Shown piece after piece: positions 13,301 through 24,752 of a stretch of 64,000 bases of DNA. The notes beneath the pieces are model-generated. The model saw only the letters and a list, made by a program, of their open reading frames with translations, ran no database searches and was not told the DNA's origin. Numbering within the stretch: the stretch's first letter is position 1; each line of letters starts with the position of its first letter. A program made the translations under genes and the position numbers. Source of the stretch: Plectrocnemia conspersa (lineage: Eukaryota; Arthropoda; Insecta; Trichoptera; Polycentropodidae); NCBI GenBank assembly GCA_009617715.1, contig VTFK01000273.1:301016-365015 (forward strand). The letters run 5' to 3'.

Positions 13301-15230
13301 ATGCTAATTCGCATAACTGTTTAAACAATAAGACGATAAAGTTTTGACGGAGGTTGTGCGCTTATTTATATATATACAAGAATATAATACGAGTCTAGAA
13401 ATAAACTTAGTACTATTTAAAAAAATATATGTATGTCAACAATTTATATTTATTTAAGAAATAAAAAATCAATATTGATAAATATATAGTTTTTAAATAT
13501 ACATTTAAATTAAACTTACAATATCTTGGCTGTATTTAACGATAATGGTGAAAAAAATTCGATTTATAAAAAATATGACAAGCTTTGTATTTGACCTTCA
13601 TATGTCATTGTCAGCTGTCGTTTAACAATTTGAAAGACATTTTTCTTATAACTATAAAGTTTTGATATTGCAAAATCTAATCTAACGTGATTGATCGTTA
13701 TCGGTAATAATAGATTACCACATCTTCAAACCCCCGAAGAGATAAAATGAAAAACTTTATGATCTTGTGACATTCTTAATTTCTCAAGGATAGAATTTAG
13801 GTACATTGTATTTTTCAGAAATTCTTAGAAAATTCATTATCCATGTTTATGGTTACAGTACAAAAAATGTTTTAATTTATAATTTATTATAATTTATTTG
13901 AATAAGAATTAATATATTGTATTATTAAATATATTAATTTATATTGGGTATACGTTATATCTATAAAATACAACCTAATTTGTAAAATTATTGGGCTTTG
14001 TTCTTTTTTTCTTATGTAAATATAAACCGTATAATTTTGAGACTTTTAAATGAAAATATTTTTTATTAATATTGAATGCTTTATTGTGATTGCTGTTCTG
14101 ATTTTGTCAATCATTTTAATTATATTGCACCCTTTATAAATAATACGAATGTAATTTTAAATATAAATAGCTCTTTAAATATAAATAACTCGTAAAAAAT
14201 ATGAAATCACAATATATAATCTTTCATATTATAAGTTTCATTGAAATTTTTTTTATTTAAAAATTAAAAAATATGCTTGGTACTTTTTTAAAAAAAAAAA
14301 ACCATTATTATTTTGGTGCTTAAAAAAAAATTTGGTGCAAAAAAACAGATTCCAACATTTTTTAAGACTCAAATAATTGTAAAAGTTAGCTACTAAATTT
14401 TTTTTTTAAGCTGTTATTCTTTACACATGAACTAAAATATTTTTAACTAAGTTACACACAAAAAAATTTGCAATAGTTTAGCAATACAAAATATAGGTTT
14501 TTGTTTACCAAATATTATTTAATTTTAAGTTGAATAAATTATATTTTTGTTCAAAGAAACACCTGAATTTCTTAATAACTTTGCACTCGTAATGTGTGCC
14601 TGAGGCATTAACGCTTTGGATTGGTACAACTTGGATAGTGCCTCAGGAGCACCATTTCAATTTATAAAATGTAAAGTTATGATTTCCTGTGTATATTTTG
14701 CAATGAAGTAGATAAAAGTTTTTACAACGATGTCTCATTTATAATACAAAATACTCTTTTCACCTAAATTCAACAGGCCGGGACTAATTTATTTTTAGTG
14801 TTTTTTTTTTTACGAAACATAAAAAAACATTAAAATCCAGGTGTGTCATATTTTTACTTTGGATATCAACAATTTTAAATTGCTTTTTTAGATATTGAGA
14901 CGGTGATCGATGCGTCAGTTACGTTTTGCTTATGTGTAATGTGTTTTTCAGTTTCGCTCAGGTGTTTATATTTTGTAATAAGTAAAACTTTGTCGTATAT
15001 CATATTTTTAAATTATTATTATTTGCTATTATATTTTTTATTTTTCTGTATAAATATGTACATGTATTATTTGTTAATTATATTTATATTTAAATTCAAT
15101 AAAATTTTAACTTAATGATATATTTAGTTTGAATTTAAATATAATAGTAGCGCCTTTTGATATTGAAGGAGCTGACACACTAGTATACATATGCACTTTA
15201 AAGTTCATGTGACTTACATATCTTCCACAG
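7346..15230. other. Non-coding DNA, probably the end of the upstream receptor intron
   Basis: I searched this stretch for the missing TM1-TM4 exon (a DRY-like motif or the TM2/TM3 family signatures) and did not find it. G+C-richer islands at about 8180-8370, 9095-9320, 9540-9650, 10320-10640 and 11820-12110 stand out from the A+T-rich background. None gives a recognisable domain or a paired splice context. A minus-strand 31-codon frame at 9146-9241 begins MDSYIPPPVSLSPLG but has no known relatives that I can name. The stretch ends with the splice acceptor of the receptor exon. Confidence 0.6.
9346..9416 (+). repeat. Dispersed repeat, copy with CTGATACACGAGA
   Basis: The segment starting CTGATACACGAGACTAATGG and running through TTTTGCGAGATATTTAT to TATTTTCTAGTATGAAAA is closely matched at 44912-44984, directly beside the hAT element. 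The host family is not recognised. Confidence 0.7.
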
Positions 15231-15479
15231 ATTCCAACAACAAATCATTCGAGTCCGCATTTTGCGCCATGCTAAATCCACCTTACGGCTGGCCTGTGTG
15301 GGAGCTCAGCAGCATTGTGTTCTTTATGCTGCCTGCCGGCGTGATATTGGTCCTGTATTGTAGGATGGGATTCAGAATAAGAGCCAGAAGCAGACACCAT
15401 CTAGGCAAGGGAGTTAAGGGATCTGTCCACGGGGAGACGAGGCAGGTCCAGTCCCGCAAAGCCATTATACGGATGCTAG
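15231..15479 (+). CDS. CAPA/pyrokinin-type neuropeptide receptor, exon with ECL2-TM5-ICL3
   Basis: This is an internal exon of a class A GPCR of the insect PRXamide receptor family (CAPA/pyrokinin, related to vertebrate neuromedin U receptors). Such receptors sit in the plasma membrane, bind amidated neuropeptides and usually signal through Gq and calcium. The acceptor TCTTCCACAG ends at 15230 and the donor is G|GTATGA at 15480. The 249 bases begin with the last two bases of a split codon (Asp if the previous exon ends in G) and end with one base of a split codon. The residues include an N-K-S glycosylation sequon in ECL2, then the ECL2 cysteine in FCAMLNPPYGW that normally bonds to TM3. TM5 follows (WELSSIVFFMLPAGVILVLY), then a basic ICL3 with RMGFRIRARSRHH. 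The end, SRKAIIRML, leads into TM6. The exon carrying TM1-TM4 is not in the window. CAPA versus pyrokinin subtype is not settled; I lean slightly to CAPA. Confidence 0.94.
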
Positions 15480-16020
15480 GTATGAAAATATTTACATTTA
15501 TTATTTATTGTAATTAGATATTTAAGCAATGTATTACCAACACACAGTGAATAATAAATAACCAAAACGAGCGTGTTAATTCAGTAACTTTGTGTTATTT
15601 TTGTAGCATGTATGGCACCGACGTGTCGTGCAACATGCAATTGACATTGCTCGAATTTTAATCGTTAAAACGTTTCAATTAATAGCTTCGTTTAACAAAT
15701 AAACGAATAAATTCAAAGGAAAACACTATAACGTTTAAAAATCTCGTGATTAAAAAAAAAAATGTTTTTTTAATCAATTAATATATATGACGGGTACAAA
15801 AATATTTTTTATTAAACTCAACCGTAGTGATAGTGTTTTTAATAGAAATATAAAATATACCATGTAACGATTTTTTTTTATATAAATTTTAAAAAATGTT
15901 ATGAAAATACCATTCATATATGATCTTCAATCATAAGTGTGCAAGTACACTTAATAATTATCTCGTTGAATAAAATTGAATGGTGATAGCTAATTTAATA
16001 AATCGTTTCTACATATTTCT

Positions 16021-16450
16021 TTATACAACATATTATGAGTTAAGCTAGGTTAGGGTACGTAATGTAGCCTAGCTCAACCTAACTCTTTCTAATATGTGAA
16101 CCCAGTCTAAAACATATTTTTTCTTAGCAATAGTATGTTTGTATTTATATTTATTAAATTAGATACACATGTACATGTGCACTTTTTCATTAACAAATAT
16201 TTTGAGTAAGGCTAAGTTAGGGTAAATAATACTCATATCCTAACTAAGCCTGTCTTTTTATATGAACATAATTTTTAAATATTATATTTGTATTTATATA
16301 TTTATAATTCAGATACACATTTGCCGAGTCTCATAACTTTAAGTTCAGATATACCTAAATTTATAAATATGAGTATAAAATGGAAACCTAACCTAACTTA
16401 GCCTAATTTTTTTGTATGTAATAGTATGGTTTCATAATTTTAGATGTATT
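16021..16450. repeat. Tandem repeat with 167-bp period, about 2.6 copies
   Basis: The anchor GAGT recurs at 16037, 16204 and 16371, exactly 167 bp apart each time. Shared blocks follow each anchor. There is an imperfect dyad built from TTAGG/CCTAA pentamers (GCTAGGTTAGGGTA then CTCAACCTAACTC; GCTAAGTTAGGGTA then CATATCCTAACTAAGCC; AACCTAACCTAACTTAGCC). Two units also share TTTGTATTTATAT..TTA followed by AGATACACAT. The third unit is diverged and its end is not sharp. Confidence 0.75.
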
Positions 16451-17005
16451 CTGAATACTGATTTAAATATAGTAATTAATTTCCTCAAAAAAATATCACT
16501 ACATAATATAAAAAAATATAATTATTTATATGAACAAATATTTATATAAATAATATTTTAAATTTATATTAACTAATGTTTTTTTTAAATTTTGTAATTT
16601 GAACAATTTATAGTAAAATTAATCATAAGAATTTTTTCAATTGCCATTTTTAATTATATTTAATATATTTTTATACATTTTTCATGTTTCACAAGCTAGA
16701 AAAAATATTAATTAAAATTTTTTTTTTTACTATTATTATATATAACTTTGTTAAAATAACTACGTAACTTTTCGTTGCTAAAATTCGATATATCAGCATT
16801 TGCTACTTAAAGCGAAAATTATTGGACCCATCATCATAATTTAACGAAAGAATTTGATATTTTAATGGGCTAAATGGTAATTTACCTCACAGTAAAATAT
16901 TTTTTTATAATGTAATATATTGACATTCAAATAGCAATTCCAATGATTTAGTAAACCAAAGAAAGAAATATAAATAATTATAATTTAATACAAAAGTTCT
17001 CTATA

Positions 17006-17115
17006 CAGTGGAATCTTGCTGATCGAGCATAATTCGTTCCAGAATATTACTTATAACCCGAAACAATTTTTCTCAAATGAATCAATGTAAAATACGATAA
17101 TGGATAGCAGGAGAT
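17006..17115 (+). mobile_element. Possible pogo/Tigger-like terminal segment
   Basis: After a TA dinucleotide the sequence CAGTGGAATCTTGCTGATCG, continuing AGCATAATTCGTTCCAGAA, resembles the terminal repeats of pogo/Tigger DNA transposons (CAGT.GAACCTCG...TTCGTTCCAG). I did not find the matching inverted end downstream, so this may be a solitary remnant or a chance likeness. The role is inferred from the terminal sequence alone. Confidence 0.4.
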
Positions 17116-17249
17116 ATATTTAATTTGACAGCTAGTTACCAATAACAGCTAAATATCTTACGCTAACTATTTATTTTGCTTGTTAATCAAAGTTACACTG
17201 TATTTATTAAATAATATTTTTTTCTTAAATTACTGTAATACGTTTTTAA

Positions 17250-17390
17250 GTTCCAAACTATTTTCATAATAAAATTAAATATTTAAAATAATGATTCGGT
17301 TGTTTTAAGCTTTGTTATGAAATATATAGCAAATGATTTTTTAAATTGACTTATTTATTTTAAAAAAAAGATTGTGTATCTATAAAGATT
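17250..17390 (+). repeat. Left arm of long inverted repeat (partner 18628-18770)
   Basis: About 135 bp, from AAACTATTTTCATAATAAAA through GATTCGGTTGTTTTA and TATGAAATATATAGC to GATTGTGTATCTATAAAG, match the reverse complement of 18628-18767 with scattered substitutions. The similarity stops sharply after CTATAAAG on the inner side. The spacer is about 1.24 kb. Confidence 0.8.
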
Positions 17391-17510
17391 GAATTAATAG
17401 AAATTAGCCTCTTAGATTTAGTCTTGTTTACTCAGAAACTTCTTCGTGCTCCGCGACCTCGCAGTATTCCAACCAATAAATGCAAAAATATTCACACTAA
17501 TGGATTACCG

Positions 17511-17576
17511 AGATATCTGCATACATATATTATACATTTGTTTACCTAGATATCTGCATACATATATTATACATTT
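17511..17576 (+). repeat. Direct repeat, 29 bp x 2, period 37
   Basis: AGATATCTGCATACATATAT plus TATACATTT occurs at 17511-17539 and again, identical, at 17548-17576, separated by GTTTACCT. The identity points to a recent duplication. Confidence 0.9.
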
Positions 17577-18627
17577 TGTGTGAAAAGAAAGTAAGGAGTA
17601 AAGTAGTATTGTTTATGATGCTAAATTAATATCTCTACTGTGCGTGAATAAATTATGATTCTTAAGAATTTTTTTAATAAATAGTTACCATTATATAATA
17701 ATTTCTGAAGAATCGATTATAATTCATATTCCTACAATTTGACAAAAATATCAGGCGAGAAAGAGCTAAATAAGAACTCGTCAATTAGCGAATAAATCGA
17801 GCTCTTGAAAATAAAATACTTATTTTTTTACCTTATTCTAATCACAACAAAATATCTGTTTAATTTAAATTTAATCAGAACAAAATTAAGGTATTGTCTG
17901 ATTTAAGAAGCAGACTTGTGTATCACAATTAACAAAAAAAAAATTACATTTGACAAAATCATAAATGATGAGAAAGAACAAATTATTCAATGAATTTAAA
18001 ATTCACAATTGGAGTTTTACAAATTTATGTTCATCACAATAAGTGCAACAAATGTTATGTTACAATAAAATAAGATCCAACTAAATCTATTAAAATCTCA
18101 GCGCACAACAAAATCACTGGAAAATTTGTATATAATTGGACATCAATATCACTAGACAAATCACTGTATAGAATCTATTTAACGCTGTTTTTAAAATAAA
18201 ATATGTACTTAATTAAGCAAAGGTTATGATACCATAATGAAAAATTATTACTTTATATCGGTTTTTCTATTTATTTACAAACTATATAAAAAACGAGCAG
18301 TCCGACGAAAGATCACGAGGATAAAACCGCGTCGTCAAAAGAGCGTACCGACAAAAGCACGCAAAGTATAAAAAAGTTGTATTTTAAAAAATATATTTTA
18401 GAAAATAACTTTATCCAGCGATTAATAAACTTTGAAACAAAAATTATAGCAATTAACATCTGTCCCTAACAAATGATGAAACATAAAAATAATTATTGAA
18501 TAATAGTAAAGCCTAAGTGCTATAATTAAAAAATAATAAAATATTTTAATTACTATTTGGAATATTTAATTGTGTCAAAATTTAAAATTAAAATGAGTTC
18601 AAAACGAAATAGGTTAAAAGTAAGTTG

Positions 18628-18770
18628 GCTTTATAGATACACAATCTTTTTTTTAAATAAATAAGTCAATTTAAAAAAAGGATTCGCTATATATTTCATA
18701 CCAAAGTATAAAACAACCGAATCAATAGTTTTAATATTTAATTTTATTATGAAAATAGTTTAACCGCGTC
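18628..18770 (-). repeat. Right arm of long inverted repeat (partner 17250-17390)
   Basis: This is the reverse complement of the left arm; see 17250. The pair could be two copies of one dispersed repeat in opposite orientation or the ends of a foldback-type element of about 1.5 kb. Confidence 0.8.
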
Positions 18771-19930
18771 TTATACTATAACGTTAAATAAGGTTATGTT
18801 ATATTTTTATTTTATTAGTACATGTACAGACAATTTTACGTAGTTTATTAATTTAAATTCAATTTAAATGTCTGTAAAAATGATTTGATATATGTCATAT
18901 ATATAATTGAACATATACAAAGTGTGTGTATAAATGCTATTACTATTTGCTTATTAATTCAAATTAAAAAAAAATATTAAATTGGCTTTTTAATATAACT
19001 TGAAATTTCTAAAAATTAAATAAAAAAACCTATTATTTTTTATTCAATGTCATGAATTTTATTTTATCTGTAAGAAACTTTATAAATGAATAAAACCTTT
19101 GTTTTCAACTGAACTTTATTTTTATAATTATATATATTTATTTATTTTATTTTTATGATTATTATTATTAATATTACTTTATTTTTATATTTTCTTATTA
19201 ATTATAATTCCAATTACGTATGAATTTTACAATACATTTCCGAGATAAAATCGGTTCATTAATCAATAGAGTCAGCTTATTGATTTGATATTAATTTATT
19301 GTTGGTTTTTAGTTAAAAATATAATTATTTGTAATTTTATCTGTAATAAATATAATATTATTGAATTATTAGGAACTATATTTTACAAGCTATAAACACA
19401 AAATATAAACATGGTGATCGACAAAAATTGCTGCAGATATCGCTATTAAGTATAAAAAAGATCTAAATATGTATGAGCGCAAATGTGAAATTCGAAGCTT
19501 TAAGTTTAAGTCTCGAGACTAATACATAACATTAAAACTGCACACCTACTTGATATTCTACAAGCTCTTCACGACTTTATATTAATGTTGCTCTCCAAAT
19601 ATTTTATATACTTTTAATGCTTTCATATAAGAAAAGTTACAGCAAGTTTAAATTGATTCAAAAATACTTAAAACCATCTATTAGACAAAAACGATTAATA
19701 AATACCTTTGTAATGTAGATTGAATATAATTTGATAATATTGATGTGAATTATTTATTAAAAATATATAGAGGCTTGAAAATAAAACATGGCTATTAACG
19801 TAATAGTTTATCGCTGTATAATAACAATTATAATACTATAATATTATGCATATGTTCAGCTTTTTATTCTGTACAGAAATGAAACCGTCTAGAATATCAA
19901 AGCTCAATCAATGTTTTTCTTTGTTTCTAG

Positions 19931-20114
19931 CTGCTGTTGTTATAGCCTTCTTCGTGTGTTGGGCGCCTTTTCATGCGCAGCGTCTTATTTACTTGTACGG
20001 CCAAGAGTGGACTCATTTCAAGAGTATAAACGAGTGGATGTTCTCAATCGCCGGATGGCTCTACTACGTATCGAGCACAGTGAATCCGATCTTATACAAC
20101 GTCATGAGCAACAG
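19931..20114 (+). CDS. CAPA/pyrokinin-type neuropeptide receptor, exon with TM6-ECL3-TM7
   Basis: This 184-base exon continues the receptor. The acceptor GTTTCTAG ends at 19930; the first two bases complete a Ala codon begun by the last base of the previous exon. TM6 reads [19 protein letters not shown], with the CWxP toggle motif as CWAP. HAQRL at its outer end is typical of the pyrokinin/CAPA/neuromedin U group. ECL3 is [19 protein letters not shown]7 contains [17 protein letters not shown], so the NPxxY motif is NPILY. The donor is AG|GTGAGA at 20115; the split Arg codon AG|G is completed in the exon at 30170. Reading through the donor gives an immediate in-frame TGA at 20116-20118. An unspliced transcript would therefore encode a receptor ending right after TM7, without helix 8 or tail. 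Confidence 0.96.
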
Positions 20115-20685
20115 GTGAGATTTTATTTTCTATCTGATTTGCGGCATAAAGAAACCCTTTATACCGCAAAGTTTTCATTTCGCAAAAATAAGTGAATTTA
20201 TCGTGGTTCCGTCCATTGTGTTCTGGCTCGCTGTATAGGAAATTTATTGGAGAGAAGTATTTTTTTATATGGAAAGTTGACCGTAAATGAAATGCGGAAA
20301 ATTCGCACGAAACTCGCGACACGCTCGGAATGGGAATTGTGTTTTGTGCGATTTATGTCGCGACGCGGAACGAAAGTAATGCGAATGGGCCGAATGCCTT
20401 CAGATCGAAACGGAATAGATAAAATATCTGATGAGTGATGATGTGTATTGCGTAATGAAAGAAGGTCATTTATTTTTGGGGTATTCGTTTTTTTTATGGG
20501 AAATAATATTTTTATGCAAGCGAATATCCGCAGTCGTATTTTATTGCTTAAAGTGAAGATATATGTATATATTTAACGCTTGAAATGAAGTTGCTTAAGA
20601 TACGTAATATAAAAAATGACAGCATAATATAAAAGAAGATTAAATCACTTTGGTCGTATTTAAATTTTATAACGTCGGTATAAGG

Positions 20686-20800
20686 CAATGATTCCCAAAG
20701 TGAGCGCTACCAATCTCTGAGAGGCGCTGGAGCAATCCAGGGTGCGGTAGCAGGTTTGGGTGCTTTTGCTATAGTCTTGTAAATATGTAACATAATTTTA
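20686..20800 (+). mobile_element. Possible hAT-type transposon end
   Basis: AATGATTCCCAAAGTGAGCG followed by CTACC and, downstream, AGAGGCGCTGG and GGGTGCGGTAGCAGG resembles the terminal regions of hAT elements that start CAGTGRTTCCCAAAGTG and carry GCGCTACC-type motifs. I found no convincing opposite end or target duplication, so it is probably a fragment. Confidence 0.4.
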
Positions 20801-23040
20801 GATCAGTGGTATTTATTAAGATCAAATAGGGTGTAAAGTTAGGATTTAAAATTTTGGTAGGGGAAGAGTTAAATATAAGGGTCACACAAAAGTGTAACAA
20901 TATTTTTTTATAGTATAAGGTAATATTAGAGTAAGATGTTTTTTAATGAAAATAAAATAACGCAGTTGTATTAATCGCAGAGAAAAAAAATTCAGCGTTT
21001 TAGGCCGTGTAGCGTATTTGTTAAAAAACTTACATAATAAGATCTTTATTGACTCACTCGGTTGGTCCAAATTAACCCCATTGTAACGTATTAAAATTAC
21101 GTTTAGCAGATTAAAACAGAATATTAAAAAAAGCTCCTGAGGTTTCTCCATCTTATGAGGGATTTAAAGCTCTTAGTTTTGTTTTTAATTTTTACTATAA
21201 TCACATGTATTGAAATACATTATATGTTATTTATAATAAGGTTATGCAATAAACAAAGAATTCAATTGGTGATATTATTTATATGTTTCTTATTAAATAT
21301 TATAGAACAAAGACTTGCATAAGTGAGTATAACAAAACAATGTTTAATCAGGTATATTTGCAATTATAATTTGCTTTCCTACGTTATTAATATTCAATGT
21401 GTGCCATTATTGATATTTAATCTTGGTATATGAAAATACATATGTACTTTGTATCAAATGTACAGGTATATTATGCGATAAACTGAGATGAAATGGAGTA
21501 TAGCTTAAAAGCGCTTAACAATAAAACAATTTTTTATGACCTCTGGGATTAAGATCATTTTCAAATCGTCCACCTAAACATTCTAGATATTCATTAGTTC
21601 TAAACGTTATAATTCCATTTTTAAACAGCGTTACTAAGTGTCTTCAAATATCATCTCAAAAAATAAAAAGTCTTTCTCTTGTGCGAACATGTGCACTTGT
21701 ACACTCTAAATCGATTCTCGAAACTAGATGAAAAACACCTCCAAAAAAAAGGGTGGCTTTCAAAAAAAAATCATTAAAATTTACGTAGTATTGAAATTGA
21801 TTAAATCTCGAAATACACTTTAAGAAGCAACCCTATAGAAAGTTCTTAGTGTTCGCGAAATGTCTGGTGAATCTATTGGATAACGTGATATTTTATAGTG
21901 GTGCAATATTATTAAGCCAGATGTCACAGTTCTTGATGCATTTTAGTTATTTTTAGACAATAACTTATATTGGTATATTTTTGACATGATATAATAATAC
22001 TAGAATCAATATGTAGTAGATTTTACCGAGCGCAAACCACTGAACAAATATCAAAAAAAATATTATGTAATTTCAGTTTCGCAAAATTCTTAACTGCTTT
22101 ATCGTTGTATGAAATTGTCACACATTTTTTCCGCACATTATAACACGATAGAAATATATAACTTTTTTGTTGCATAATAAATATTGTAAACAAACATTTT
22201 TTTTATTTATAAGGCATCAGTTTCTTAAGCTAATTAAGAATTACTAAGACCTAACTTTTGTTAAAGCTCCTAAATTGTTATAGGTGGTTCTGATTTAATT
22301 AATGTCTTTAGTTGGTTATCGACTTTATAAAATAGTCCACGATCTTATTAGTTTTTCTAATATGATAGTACCACAAGCAAGTTTACAAGTGATTTCTGCT
22401 GCTTTATTACTCGTTTTAAAGCCATACAAAATAAAACATTCTATGCTTTTTTTACGTTTTTATTTTATAATGATGTCGAGTTAATAATGAAACTAAATTT
22501 GATTTTAACTTAATACAGACCAAAAAATACAATTTAAAATTAAAGCGATAATATAGCACACGATTAAATTACACTGTGAATTTAAAATTCAAAGGCAAAA
22601 ACATCTTTTATTTTTCTAGAAACCTAATAAATCGGCAAAAAAAGCGTTCACCCGAAAGATGTTTAATGGAGTCGAACAAATGTAAATCGCTAAAAGCAAG
22701 ACTAATCTTGATTTGTTATACCAGGGCTTTCCTAAATTATTTGTACGATTAACACTTCACAAAAACTGAAATTTTAAAGAAACATTTATGCGGGTAGGAA
22801 AGCACCCAATTAAAATATTTGCGCTCTTTGTTTGCATTACCACAAAAAATGACCTGAGATAAACCATTTAATTTATTTTTCCTCTGAAAAAATAATTAAA
22901 ATTGTTTATCTTAAATCACTCTTCGCGCTACATGCGATCATAATAAAATTCCCACCGTCATCATTCTTCGTAAATTTTACAATAATATCATTAGATATAA
23001 TAGTTCTGCCATTTAACAATAATAGCTTCAATTGCCTGTT

Positions 23041-23071
23041 CAACCCAAATTCTTGTTAGGAATTTGGGTTG
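23041..23071. repeat. Perfect 12-bp hairpin
   Basis: CAACCCAAATTC at 23041-23052 pairs perfectly with GAATTTGGGTTG at 23060-23071 across a 7-nt loop, within the third receptor intron. Function is unknown; the stem is short for a microRNA precursor. Confidence 0.85.
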
Positions 23072-24710
23072 CTATCCCTGAAGGAAATTCATCATCACGC
23101 AATAAACAATGAGCAACATCTCCCAAAACTTTAGGTTACTATAATTTATGTTTATGTTCCTACATATAGCATTTTACACCTCAAATTAATTCACAACAAC
23201 ATAAACGTCCAATATAAAATTTCTGCATCATTCTTTATAGCGCAATATCAACAAGTACTCTAAGGGAAAAGTAAGCCTTGGTCCCACTCGTAAAACTGAA
23301 CCGTCTCGTAATTTAACCCGAAAACTGGCGGAATCTTAATAAATTAGGTTTAATACCTCTACAGGTGTACTAAAGGCAAATTAACTGCGACTTTTTCGCC
23401 GTCGCAGAGATTACCGGTTCATCTCTAAGGACACACGCTCTCTTACGCGTATCGAAAAATCAATATGCCACAGCTCGAGGATATTGAGGTCGCTCTTGAG
23501 ATTTATTCTTCGTATATTTCCAGGGAAAATACTCGTCATAAATTATTCCGCCAGATCGCGACGGAGTCGAAATCTCCTAGCCATAACAATCAGCTACTGT
23601 TCTCTCAATCTCAGCCATTTGCATAAATCGGATTCAATAAATTGCACGGTTTATGAGTCAATGAAGACGCACAGTGAGGCCAACGATTCAACATCTTGTC
23701 AAACAAGTATTTATTAAGAAATATTATTTAGAGTTAAAGGGCGCAAGCTTACCTAATAAAAACAGTGAAATCATATCGATCAATGGCGTTACTTTTAACT
23801 ATTGTATTTATATATGTATATTATAACTTTGTTAAATTTTCCTTGAAGCGAAATTAAGAAATATATGCAACGATAATTACGAAATATTTGTAAAGGGTAA
23901 AGTTACATCAAAGCATTCCAAAAGGTCTTTATCGTACAGCTTCAAATGCTTCATCTTTTCACAAACTTCAACGAGTTTTTTACATAAGAGTTCATTTTTT
24001 CCGCTAGTGGTTGAAAACCTTTTGCTAAAGTTTGGGTGGGTACACCAACAGAGCTAACAATTGCTCTCAATGGTTAACCCGTTTTGGGAATTTTCGGGAG
24101 ACCGTAAAAACGAGGGGTTCTCGAGGAGTTCAAATGTGAAGCAAGTTGCTCTTTTAACGATTTTTTCGATCATGTTTTTGCTCTATTACTCTTGGTAAGT
24201 AGTTTGGTCGTTTTCACTTTTTTTTCTATAGACCTCATCGTCCTTTTATATTTTTTCGTAATTTCATTACGGTTGTATTTTCCTTATCGGCTAGAAGAAT
24301 GACTGAAGTCATTATGCTACTAGGTCAAGGATGATGGCGGCAGTCACTCACAAGCCGTGATTATGACAAGAAAATCGCTGTCAAACTATAGTCTCCAGTG
24401 TAATGAAACCTAGTTTTTTAATATTAATAATAATTAATACTTGTCCCAGATTTTTTTCTTAATATATTTTTGAATCTAGCTAGATTTTAAACTTTTATTA
24501 GAAGTTGGGTTTGGTTAATTCGTTAAGTTTTAATTTGAGTTTAAACTGTAAATGGACGCAACTCTCAAATTAGGTTTCATAGTTTTATTCAATTTTCGCT
24601 AATATAAATATATATTTACTGGTGAAAACGTATTCGTAAATGATATTTTGAAACGCCAGTGAAAATATAACTTCATTGTATTTTATTTCATTTACAATTT
24701 ATACTTCAGT

Positions 24711-24752
24711 CTAAATCTATTACCTCCAACGAATTGGAGATAATAGATTTAG
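24711..24752. repeat. 42-nt hairpin, 19-bp arms with one mismatch
   Basis: CTAAATCTATTACCTCCAA at 24711-24729 pairs with TTGGAGATAATAGATTTAG at 24734-24752 through a CGAA loop, with one mismatch. It lies in the receptor intron. It may be a palindromic insertion remnant. Confidence 0.9.

Larger units (their letters stand above)
15480..19930 (+). other. Receptor intron (4.45 kb)
   Basis: GT at 15480 and AG at 19930, with a T-rich tract before the acceptor (TTTTTCTTTGTTTCTAG), join exons in phase: G|CT gives Ala. The intron is A+T-rich and holds the 167-bp tandem repeat near 16021, a pogo-like terminal segment near 17006, the inverted pair at 17250/18630 and a 37-bp direct repeat at 17511. If the first donor is not used, translation would add a dozen residues and stop near 15517. 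Confidence 0.9.

Noticed and set aside
14903..15115. Hydrophobic + strand frame just upstream of the receptor exon, considered as TM4
   Set aside because: Low-complexity Tyr/Leu/Phe/Ile sequence from A+T-rich DNA, with no family motif and no fitting splice sites.
20190..20438. Arg/Met-rich + strand frame after the TM7 exon
   Set aside because: Lies inside the intron defined by phase-matched splice sites and resembles no receptor sequence.
20421..20460. CTGATGAG followed by GAAAG, considered as a second hammerhead
   Set aside because: The intervening bases cannot form stem II and no stem I partner is present.
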